This document shows, in pieces, positions 1-6,462 of a stretch of 10,974 bases of DNA. Numbering within the stretch: the first letter of the stretch is position 1; each line of letters opens with the position of its first letter. Below the pieces are notes generated by a model, which made no database searches, was not told where the DNA came from, and saw only the letters and a list, made by a program, of their open reading frames with translations. Both the position numbers and the translations under genes were made by a program. Source of the stretch: Azoarcus sp. (lineage in GTDB: Bacteria > Pseudomonadota > Gammaproteobacteria > Burkholderiales > Rhodocyclaceae); the NCBI GenBank assembly GCA_031268685.1, contig JAIRWW010000136.1:1-10974 (forward strand), written 5' to 3'.

Positions 1-111
1 TTCTTTAGCGGGCGCGGCCTTGTCGTGCTGCAATCCGAATTCCTGTGGGTATGGCTGCCCTGCCTGACATTCGCAGCCGCGACGCGGCTATGGTTGTCGC
101 GCCGGCATTGA
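1..111 (+). CDS. Possible C-terminal tail of an upstream gene (partial, unidentified)
   Basis: The first forward frame is open from the window edge to a TGA at 109-111, giving 36 residues that include a hydrophobic stretch (LWVWLPCLTFAAATRLWL) and end in a basic RRH tail. This could be the last membrane segment of a protein whose gene lies mostly outside the window. The piece is too short to identify, and chance openness in GC-rich DNA is a real alternative. The position fits a gene ending about 60 bases before the tRNA promoter. Confidence 0.22.
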   Translation, partial: FFSGRGLVVLQSEFLWVWLPCLTFAAATRLWLSRRH

Positions 112-170
112 CCAGAAACGGGTGCGCCAATGAAGGGGTCACACTTCTCGACACTCGCCGCACACAATGC

Positions 171-198
171 TTGCTCAAGCCGAAAAAGCCGTTATAAT
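171..198 (+). promoter_or_regulatory. Probable sigma-70 promoter of the tRNA-Asp gene
   Basis: A perfect -10 box TATAAT lies at 193-198, preceded 16 bases upstream by TTGCTC (171-176) as the -35 box. The -10 is followed at once by GCGCGCC, the GC-rich discriminator typical of growth-rate and stringently controlled stable-RNA promoters. The expected transcript start is near 205, leaving a leader of about 110 bases before the tRNA. Nothing else recognisable lies in 205-316; a tRNA-Val, often paired with tRNA-Asp in proteobacteria, is not there. Confidence 0.7.
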
Positions 199-316
199 GC
201 GCGCCTTCTGTCGTGCATGCCTTGTTGCCCACGCAAGTATTTTGAGCGCGGTGCAGTACTACAAAGCATCGTAACGATGTTGGTTTTCCCGGTGTTGCCA
301 ACAGCAGCATCGGCGC

Positions 317-393
317 GGAGTGGTAGTTCAGTTGGTTAGAATACCGGCCTGTCACGCCGGGGGTCGCGGGTTCGAGCCCCGTCCACTCCGCCA
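317..393 (+). tRNA. tRNA-Asp (anticodon GTC)
   Basis: This is a 77-base tRNA with every canonical part visible. The acceptor stem GGAGTGG (317-323) pairs with CCACTCC (383-389), followed by the discriminator G and an encoded CCA (391-393). The D-arm contains TAGTTCAGTTGGTTAGA. The anticodon loop CTGTCAC places GTC at 351-353 between CCGGC/GCCGG strands, and the T-arm carries GGTTCGAGCCC. It closely resembles Escherichia coli tRNA-Asp. It decodes GAC/GAU. The 3' end of such genes is a common integration site for mobile elements, and an accessory block begins just downstream. Confidence 0.98.
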
Positions 394-403
394 TTTTTAC
401 CTC

Positions 404-437
404 ATGCCGTCTCACGATGCTTCATGAGAACCGGCAT
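404..437 (+). terminator. Hairpin just downstream of tRNA-Asp (possible terminator or processing structure)
   Basis: ATGCCGTCTCA (404-414) pairs with TGAGA and CGGCAT (425-429, 432-437), giving 11 base pairs interrupted by a two-base bulge around a 10-base loop. A five-T run (394-398) lies between the tRNA and this hairpin, but no T tract follows it, so it is not a classical intrinsic terminator. It may protect the tRNA precursor or be incidental. Confidence 0.35.
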
Positions 438-495
438 AGGGCATGGCCCTGATAGGCATCTACCCCTGCCACGCCACCCGGCATGCGGTTCCGCA

Positions 496-906
496 CCGGA
501 CCGAATCGAGGATGCGATTGGTGCGCGAATACGCCTGAAATTGAAACCCGCCAGCCGCTTGCCGCCCACGCGGTAGCTGGTGCCGCGTTTGGTCTTCTGG
601 TCAAAGTCTCGCAGATGTAGCCCGCGATCTGCGTGATGCGCTCCTTTGCTAACAGCGCCCACTCCGTGTCGATGACCAACACTTTCTTGTAACGGACGTT
701 CGGCGCGGTCTTGATGGTGTTAATGTAGTCGATGCGGAACGGCAGCCTGCACCCGCAAGCGTCCGATGAAGTCGCGCTCAAGCTCCGCTTCGGACTGGTA
801 GCGTTCCTTGCGCACCTGGTTCGGGCGCACGAACTCCGCAACGACGGTGCTTTCGTTGGAAAGCGCAATCGGTTCGTAAACGATAGGGCTTGAGATCTTC
901 GTTCAT
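496..906 (-). pseudogene. hsdR: Decayed, internally deleted hsdR (type I restriction enzyme R subunit)
   Basis: HsdR is the ATP-dependent translocase and nuclease subunit of type I restriction systems. Pieces of such a protein appear in the right order but in different frames. An N-terminal piece starts at ATG 906 (MNEDLK), shifts frame, and continues as VVAEFVRPNQVRKERYQSEA and ELERDFIGRLRVQ down to 747. A second piece (739-605) contains FRIDYINTIKTAPN and ALLAKERITQIAGYICE. A further shift gives FDQKTKRG and GKRLAGFN (605-540), the start of the second helicase lobe. A last piece, QAYSRTNRILDSVR (537-496), matches the helicase motif VI region of EcoR124-type HsdR. The nuclease domain and first helicase lobe, and the stretch between the last two pieces, are missing, so it cannot be active. 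A full HsdR has about 1000 residues; only about 135 remain. No hsdM or hsdS is present. Family assignment is from remembered motifs. Confidence 0.75.
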
Positions 907-931
907 GGCGCTTACTTTTACTTCGTTGTTG

Positions 932-967
932 CGTTAGTTAAAGAAAACAGCTTTTCTTTAACTAACG
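932..967. repeat. Perfect 16-bp-arm palindrome between divergent genes (operator candidate)
   Basis: CGTTAGTTAAAGAAAA (932-947) and TTTTCTTTAACTAACG (952-967) are exact reverse complements separated by CAGC. The element is AT-rich inside otherwise GC-rich DNA. It lies 25 bases upstream of the hsdR remnant's start codon and 19-40 bases upstream of the two candidate starts of the divergent gene. Placement and symmetry suit a binding site for a dimeric repressor controlling both directions. The low GC content argues against an intrinsic terminator, although a cruciform or RNA hairpin is possible. No regulator gene is visible nearby. Confidence 0.65.
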
Positions 968-991
968 TGCCTGTGAATCTATTGATATGAA

Positions 992-1003
992 GGGGGGGGG
1001 GGG
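992..1003 (+). repeat. 12-base poly-G tract at the start of the putative nuclease gene
   Basis: Twelve consecutive G residues sit between an upstream ATG (987) and a second in-frame ATG (1008). If translation begins at 987, length changes in the tract alter the reading frame. If it begins at 1008, the tract forms or flanks the ribosome binding site (its last four G residues lie 4 bases before the ATG), so length changes alter initiation efficiency. Poly-G tracts of this length are known phase-variation switches in several bacterial genera. A sequencing length error is also possible. Confidence 0.75.
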
Positions 1004-1007
1004 AAGA

Positions 1008-2030
1008 ATGTTCTCTCTGTTGGAGTCAAAGGAAGAAATCGCTAAAGCCCAGCGCAGGCTGGAATCCACGCTTCGGCGTGAGTTTTCGAAGAAGGTGGTC
1101 AAGAACATTGGTTACCCTGGTGGGCGGATCTTCGATGCGAAGGTATCTACGAACATGCAGTATTGGTTCTGGTCGTCAGACCAGGACTCGGGCAATATTC
1201 CGAACCCGCGGCGGTTGAACTGGTTCGGCCTATTCAGTGAGAACACGGACCTGGACCTCCGAATTTCCGTCGAGATCAATACAGCATACGAGGGACGCAA
1301 CGACCAAGTCGCCGGCTTCTTCGCCCGCGACAGCAACTCGGGGGCGGTCTACCTGCTGCACTCTGGGGGCGTCCGCGGTAGGACCAAGGGCGTCAGCAAG
1401 ACCGCGTTCCTAGCCTGGAGCAAGCAGCCGTTGATTAAGGTCGTAGACTCGTCGGGTGGCATTCGAGATGGCGTGCTCGTGATGCCGGTCGATGGCTTGG
1501 CGGCAAGCCGTTCTGCCATCCGCTACATCGACACGATTGCGCGTTTCAAGCAGGCTGTTCGGGATGGCGAGATTGATACTCCCGAGTTCCAGCACAAGCA
1601 GCGTGAGCTGAATGACTACTACGCTGAGGCGCGCGGCAGACGCAAGGGGCAACGGTCCGACGAGATCGACTACCTCTCGCGTCATGGTGACGTGGTCGAT
1701 GCATTACGCGAGTGGCGCACATCAAGCCCAATGCCGAAGGGCGCTCGAATCGTCAAGAATTTCCTGATAGACATGGGTGTCGCAGTCGGGCAAGAGCTGA
1801 CCGAGGTCTTCGAGGCGAAGACTAGCGCAACACGTCCAGACATCTACTCGGCCATCGGGCAACTGATGGTTCACGGGACCGCAGATGAATGCAGGAGAGT
1901 GATTGTGCTTCCGCAAAGAGAGGAGCCCCTTGCCGACGACCTCGGAGGTGCGCTAAAGCGCCTTGGCATCGAACTGCTGAGATTCGACCTAGACAAGGAG
2001 AAAGCAACGATCATTGATGGCCGCAGATGA
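1008..2030 (+). CDS. Uncharacterised protein with C-terminal PD-(D/E)XK nuclease-like domain
   Basis: The product has 340 residues from ATG 1008, or 347 from ATG 987. I prefer 1008 because the upstream start has no ribosome binding site and would encode a run of four glycines from the poly-G tract. The C-terminal part (about 215-335) carries the signature of a restriction-endonuclease-like fold: D255 in a hydrophobic strand (NFLIDMG), E269-A-K271 in VFEAKTS, and the helix motif AIGQL with Q285. The pattern Asp, then ExK, then GQL is characteristic of PD-(D/E)XK enzymes. Residues 150-215 are charged and helix-rich, possibly a linker. The N-terminal half (1-145) looks globular (NWFGLFSENTDLDLRISVEI) but I recognise no family. 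No signal peptide or membrane segment is seen, so it is presumably cytoplasmic. It lies divergent to the hsdR remnant and behind the palindrome, which suggests a defence role; that role is inference. It has no operon partner. Confidence 0.85.
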   Translation: MFSLLESKEEIAKAQRRLESTLRREFSKKVVKNIGYPGGRIFDAKVSTNMQYWFWSSDQDSGNIPNPRRLNWFGLFSENTDLDLRISVEINTAYEGRNDQVAGFFARDSNSGAVYLLHSGGVRGRTKGVSKTAFLAWSKQPLIKVVDSSGGIRDGVLVMPVDGLAASRSAIRYIDTIARFKQAVRDGEIDTPEFQHKQRELNDYYAEARGRRKGQRSDEIDYLSRHGDVVDALREWRTSSPMPKGARIVKNFLIDMGVAVGQELTEVFEAKTSATRPDIYSAIGQLMVHGTADECRRVIVLPQREEPLADDLGGALKRLGIELLRFDLDKEKATIIDGRR

Positions 2031-2085
2031 ACTTCAGGCGACTATGCCGAACCCGGAGGCCTAAAGGGCGGGGTTTCAGGCGACC

Positions 2086-2119
2086 GTTTTGGGATGGGAT
2101 GCAAACCCCCTTCCAAAAC
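2086..2119. terminator. Imperfect hairpin downstream of the putative nuclease gene
   Basis: GTTTTGGGATGGG (2086-2098) pairs with CCCCTTCCAAAAC (2107-2119), with one G-U pair and one mismatch. It lies between two convergent genes and immediately before a second hairpin. The arms end in T/A runs, so in either direction a short U-rich strand follows the G/C core, consistent with a weak bidirectional terminator. Confidence 0.45.
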
Positions 2120-2128
2120 ACCTTAGAC

Positions 2129-2150
2129 CGACAGGCCTGAAGGCCTGTCG
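2129..2150. terminator. Strong GC hairpin at a convergent gene junction
   Basis: CGACAGGCC (2129-2137) and GGCCTGTCG (2142-2150) are perfect reverse complements around a TGAA loop. The sequence after it on the plus strand, CTAATTTCTTGCTTTCC, is moderately T-rich. It is probably the terminator of the plus-strand gene ending at 2030, and it may also stop transcription from the RDD gene ending at 2230. Confidence 0.6.
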
Positions 2151-2229
2151 CTAATTTCTTGCTTTCCTGAAATAGCGCCGCAACGCTGCTGGTATATGGG
2201 TTTCGGGCGATGTTCCCCATGCCGGCGCG

Positions 2230-2727
2230 TCAGCGCTTGACCGGCGGCAGCAGGACAATCCGCGTTTTCGCCAGACGGTCGTGCAAAAAAAGCCTGTCCC
2301 GGTCGAGCAGCGCCCAGACGATGCCTATTCCGCACAGCAATACTGAGGGCCACGAGAGCATGTAACGCAGGGCGGCGCGCTGCCAGGATGGGTTGCGCCC
2401 ATCGGCTGCGGCAACGACTTTGAGCCGCCAGGTCTGCATCGCCAACGTCTGGCCGTGGCGATGCCAATACCAGACGAAATAGCCGCCAGAGATGGCAAGG
2501 ATATGAAGCAGCTCCAGCCAGCCCAGCCACGGCGGCGGATTGCGCACGTCCAGAAGCCAGAGCGCCAGCATCCATGGCAGGACGAAAGCGGCGGAGAGCA
2601 CGCCCAGGAGCAGGAGCGATTCGTACAGCATGCTTGCCATACGGCGGCGCAGCCCGGCGAGTTCGGCACAGACGGGAGCATCTGTCGCTGCGGACAAGAC
2701 GTTTTTCGGAAAATCTTTATGGGGCAT
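2230..2727 (-). CDS. RDD-family small membrane protein
   Basis: The 165-residue product has the features of the RDD family (named for conserved Arg and Asp residues), small multi-pass inner-membrane proteins of mostly unknown function, some linked to ion transport. An arginine cluster (LRRRMASMLYESLLLL, about 26-41) leads into the first membrane segment (about 38-60). A second segment follows (about 68-88), ending in WYWHRHGQTLAMQTWRLKVV, a typical RDD motif with Gly, Thr and Trp. The last segment spans about 124-143, followed by LLDRDRLFLHDRLAKTRIV, which holds the conserved Asp and His residues. Length is normal. The ATG at 2727 lacks a strong ribosome binding site, and an internal Met near residue 31 is less likely because it would cut the arginine cluster. 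It is transcribed divergently from the ilv operon; its role cannot be deduced from this. Confidence 0.88.
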   Translation of the reverse strand: MPHKDFPKNVLSAATDAPVCAELAGLRRRMASMLYESLLLLGVLSAAFVLPWMLALWLLDVRNPPPWLGWLELLHILAISGGYFVWYWHRHGQTLAMQTWRLKVVAAADGRNPSWQRAALRYMLSWPSVLLCGIGIVWALLDRDRLFLHDRLAKTRIVLLPPVKR

Positions 2728-2938
2728 ACGGAAAAATCTTCAGGTCTGCGCCTTGACCTATGCGTGGACGGACGGTAACGTGGCTGGTTTATTTCCTTGA
2801 ACGTTACAGGAAACTCTGGGCGATTCTGTTTACCCCTACTTGTCGAAAGGCATTCCGCTAAGGATTACATGCTTCGACAGGCCCGGTTCAAACGGAAGAG
2901 AATGTTTTGGAGTCTCCCACATCACAAGGCGGTTTGCG
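2728..2938 (+). promoter_or_regulatory. Divergent promoter and long leader region of the ilv operon
   Basis: These 211 bases separate the minus-strand RDD gene from ilvI. A possible -35 box TTGACC lies at 2753-2758, but the -10 at the right spacing (TAACGT, 2776-2781) is poor. Two perfect 7-base inverted repeats are present: GTAACGT (2775-2781) with ACGTTAC (2801-2807), and TGTCGAA (2841-2847) with TTCGACA (2873-2879). They could be operators or leader RNA stems. I see no Leu/Val/Ile-rich leader peptide, so classical attenuation is not supported. Confidence 0.4.
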
Positions 2939-4648
2939 ATGGAACTGACTGGTGCAGAAATTCTAATCAGGTGTTTGCAGGAAGAAAAGGTCGAATACGT
3001 GTTCGGTTATCCGGGCGGCGCTGTTCTTTTCCTGTACGACGCGCTTTTCCAGCAGGACGATATTCGCCATGTCCTGGTTCGCCACGAGCAGGCCGCCGTC
3101 CATGCGGCGGACGGTTTCGCGCGCAGTACCGGCAAGACGGGCGTCGCGCTGGTGACTTCGGGGCCGGGCGCGACAAACGCCGTCACAGGTATCGCTACGG
3201 CATATTACGATTCAGTGCCGCTCGTGGTCATCTCCGGGCAGGTGGCGACGGCCTTTATCGGCCAGGATGCTTTCCAGGAAGTCGATACGGTGGGCGTTAC
3301 CCGTCCATGCGTAAAACATAACTTTCTCGTGCGCGACGTGCGCGAACTGGCTTCGACGCTGAAAAAGGCTTTCTACTTGGCCGCCAGCGGACGCCCCGGC
3401 CCGGTGGTGGTCGATATTCCCAAGGATGTGTCGGCGGCGCGCTGCGAGTTCTCGTACCCGGCGGAGATTTCGATGCGTTCTTATAACCCGGTCATCCGGG
3501 GGCATCAGGGCCAGGTCAAGAAGGCAGCGCAATTGCTGCTTGGCGCGCGGCGGCCCATGATCTACGCGGGCGGCGGGGTGATCCTGTCGGACGCCGCCGA
3601 AGAATTGACCCAGCTCGCGCGCTTGCTCGGCGCGCCGGTCACGACCACGCTGATGGGACTCGGCGCTTTTCCGGCCAGCGACCGCCAGTTTCTCGGCATG
3701 CCGGGCATGCACGGTACTTACGAAGCCAATATGGCGATGCACCATTCCGATGTGCTGCTCGCCGTCGGCGCGCGTTTCGACGACCGCGTGATCGGCAACG
3801 TCGATCATTTCGCCGCAGAAGAACGCAAGATCATCCATGTCGACATTGACCCGGCCTCGATCTCGAAGCGGGTGAAAGTCGACATCCCCATTGTCGGCAA
3901 CGTCCGCGATGTGCTCGAACAACTTATCCGCCAGATCGACGGCGGAACGCGGCCCGATCTGGCCCATACCGCCGAATGGCGGGAGCGCATCGAAGGCTGG
4001 CGCGCGCGCGACTGCCTCGCCTACAAATCTTCCGAAGAACTCATCAAGCCTCAGTTCGTTATCCAGAAGCTCTGGGAAGTCACGGGCGGCGAAGCAATCG
4101 TCGCTTCCGACGTCGGCCAGCACCAGATGTGGGCGTCGCAATATTATCGTTTCGATAAACCCCGGCGCTGGCTCAACTCGGGCGGGCTGGGCACGATGGG
4201 CGTGGGACTGCCCTACGCCATGGGCGCGCAACTCGCCCACCCCGGCGCGCAGGTGGCTTGCGTGACCGGCGAAGGGTCGATTCAGATGAATATCCAGGAG
4301 CTTTCCACCTGCCGCCAATTCCGCTTGCCGATCAAGGTGTGCCTGCTCAACAACCGCTATCTGGGCATGGTGCGGCAATGGCAGCAGATGTTCCATGGAC
4401 AGCGCTACTCCGGTTCTTATATGGATTCGCTGCCAGATTTCGTGAAGCTGGCCGAGTCTTATGGCCACGTCGGCATCCGGGTGGAGAAGCCCGGCGACGT
4501 TGAAGGCGCGCTGCGCGAGGCGTTTACAACGCACAAGAACGAACTCGTCTTCATCGACTTCCAGATTGACCGCTCGGAGAACGTGTATCCGATGGTTCCG
4601 GGCGGCAAGGGCCTCACTGAGATGATCCTGCCGTCCGAAGACCTGTGA
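2939..4648 (+). CDS. ilvI: Acetolactate (acetohydroxyacid) synthase, large catalytic subunit
   Basis: The ThDP- and FAD-dependent enzyme condenses two pyruvates to acetolactate, or pyruvate with 2-oxobutyrate, as the first common step of valine, leucine and isoleucine synthesis in the cytoplasm. The product is 569 residues, normal for IlvB/IlvI. The N-terminal ThDP domain (about 1-170) has FGYPGGAV and the catalytic glutamate E50 in VRHEQAAVHAADG. The central FAD domain includes VGARFDDRVIG. The C-terminal ThDP domain (about 380-530) has the cofactor motif as TGEGS, with E445 where GDGS is usual, followed by LNNRYLGMVRQWQ. The ATG at 2939 is chosen because AAGG lies 9 bases upstream and MELTGAEIL is the typical N-terminus. 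The open frame continues upstream to a TTG at 2840, but that extension looks unlike the family. It is followed 86 bases later by its regulatory subunit. The alternative name is ilvB. Confidence 0.97.
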   Translation: MELTGAEILIRCLQEEKVEYVFGYPGGAVLFLYDALFQQDDIRHVLVRHEQAAVHAADGFARSTGKTGVALVTSGPGATNAVTGIATAYYDSVPLVVISGQVATAFIGQDAFQEVDTVGVTRPCVKHNFLVRDVRELASTLKKAFYLAASGRPGPVVVDIPKDVSAARCEFSYPAEISMRSYNPVIRGHQGQVKKAAQLLLGARRPMIYAGGGVILSDAAEELTQLARLLGAPVTTTLMGLGAFPASDRQFLGMPGMHGTYEANMAMHHSDVLLAVGARFDDRVIGNVDHFAAEERKIIHVDIDPASISKRVKVDIPIVGNVRDVLEQLIRQIDGGTRPDLAHTAEWRERIEGWRARDCLAYKSSEELIKPQFVIQKLWEVTGGEAIVASDVGQHQMWASQYYRFDKPRRWLNSGGLGTMGVGLPYAMGAQLAHPGAQVACVTGEGSIQMNIQELSTCRQFRLPIKVCLLNNRYLGMVRQWQQMFHGQRYSGSYMDSLPDFVKLAESYGHVGIRVEKPGDVEGALREAFTTHKNELVFIDFQIDRSENVYPMVPGGKGLTEMILPSEDL

Positions 4649-4734
4649 GCCGTTCGTCCCGCGCATTTCGATCCCACGAATTTCGATCCAACATTCCGTC
4701 CGACCGTCTTCGCTGAATTCCTGGAGCGCACATC

Positions 4735-5226
4735 ATGCGTCACGTCATTTCCCTGCTGATCGAAAACGAAGCTGGCGCCCTTTCCCGGGTGTCGGGGCTT
4801 TTTTCCGCGCGCGGCTACAACATCGAAACCCTCACCGTGGCCCCCACCGAGGATGCGTCGATGTCGCGCATGACCCTCGTCACCACCGGCTCGGACGACA
4901 TCATCGAGCAGATCACCAAGCAGTTGAACAAGCTGGTCGATGTCATCAAGGTCACCGACCTCTCGGAAGCGCCGAACATCGAACGCGAGTTGCTGCTGGT
5001 CAAAGTGCACGCCACGGGCGCGGCGCGCGAGGAGATGAAGCGGATGGCCGATATTTTCCGCGCCCGCATCGTCGACGTGACCGACAGTTCTTATGTAATT
5101 GAACTCACCGGCAACGACCGCAAGCTCGATGCCTTCATCGCCGCCATCGACCCGGCGCTGCTGCTCGAAACAGTGCGCTCAGGCACCTGCGGCATTGGCC
5201 GGGGCGAACGTGTGCTCAGGCTTTGA
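4735..5226 (+). CDS. ilvH: Acetolactate synthase, small regulatory subunit
   Basis: The 163-residue product activates the large subunit and confers feedback inhibition by valine. Its length equals Escherichia coli IlvH. The N-terminal ACT domain (about 1-75) shows SLLIENEAGALSRVSGLFSA, followed by RGYNIETLTVAP. Residues N11, G14 and N29, which form the valine site in E. coli IlvH, are all present, so valine inhibition is expected. The C-terminal half (about 80-163) carries ERELLLVKVHA and IELTGNDRKLDAFI, typical of the second ACT-like domain. The start is supported by GGAG at 4723-4726, 8 bases before the ATG. The gene lies between ilvI and ilvC on the same strand. The alternative name is ilvN. 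Confidence 0.97.
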   Translation: MRHVISLLIENEAGALSRVSGLFSARGYNIETLTVAPTEDASMSRMTLVTTGSDDIIEQITKQLNKLVDVIKVTDLSEAPNIERELLLVKVHATGAAREEMKRMADIFRARIVDVTDSSYVIELTGNDRKLDAFIAAIDPALLLETVRSGTCGIGRGERVLRL

Positions 5227-5274
5227 CCGCCTTCCTCCTTCCTCCTTCCCCACAAGTCCGGCATCCCGGTATGA

Positions 5275-6333
<1,059 letters not shown>

Positions 6334-6387
6334 GAGACCGCCCGCAAAAAACCGGGTGGCAGGCGCCCTCGCCCGTCGCCCCGGACA

Positions 6388-6422
6388 GGCCGGGAAAGCG
6401 CGTATCTCGCGTTTTCCCGGCC
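6388..6422. terminator. Strong hairpin between convergent ilvC and manC
   Basis: GGCCGGGAAAGCGCG (6388-6402) pairs with CGCGTTTTCCCGGCC (6408-6422), 15 pairs with a single G-U, around the loop TATCT. It lies 54 bases after the ilvC stop and 40 bases beyond the manC stop on the other strand. No T tract follows on either side, so it may work with Rho or as a 3'-end stabiliser rather than as a classical intrinsic terminator. Confidence 0.6.
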
Positions 6423-6462
6423 GTCGCATTCTCCGTAGAGCGGACTCAAGCCGGAAACGGTT

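Noticed and set aside
130..339. 69-codon plus-strand open frame ending in the tRNA
   Set aside because: It spans the TATAAT promoter and the tRNA 5' half, and shows no ribosome binding site or protein-like pattern.
5..415. 136-codon minus-strand open frame containing WTGLEPATPGVTGRYSNQLN
   Set aside because: Its N-terminal part is the antisense of the tRNA-Asp gene, a widespread false protein annotation; the rest covers the promoter.
422..868. 148-codon minus-strand frame as a complete gene
   Set aside because: Only its middle is HsdR-like; flanking HsdR pieces lie in other frames, so it is part of the pseudogene.
2840..2938. 33-residue N-terminal extension of ilvI starting at a TTG
   Set aside because: It is unlike family N-termini, and ATG 2939 has a suitable ribosome binding site and gives the usual length.
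2797..3321. Plus-strand frame starting at TTG 2797 as an ilv leader peptide
   Set aside because: It runs into ilvI out of frame and its early residues are not enriched in Leu, Val or Ile.
3212..4666. 484-codon minus-strand open frame opposite ilvI
   Set aside because: It is an antisense shadow of a well-conserved gene in GC-rich DNA, with a His/Arg/Ala-rich composition and no motifs.
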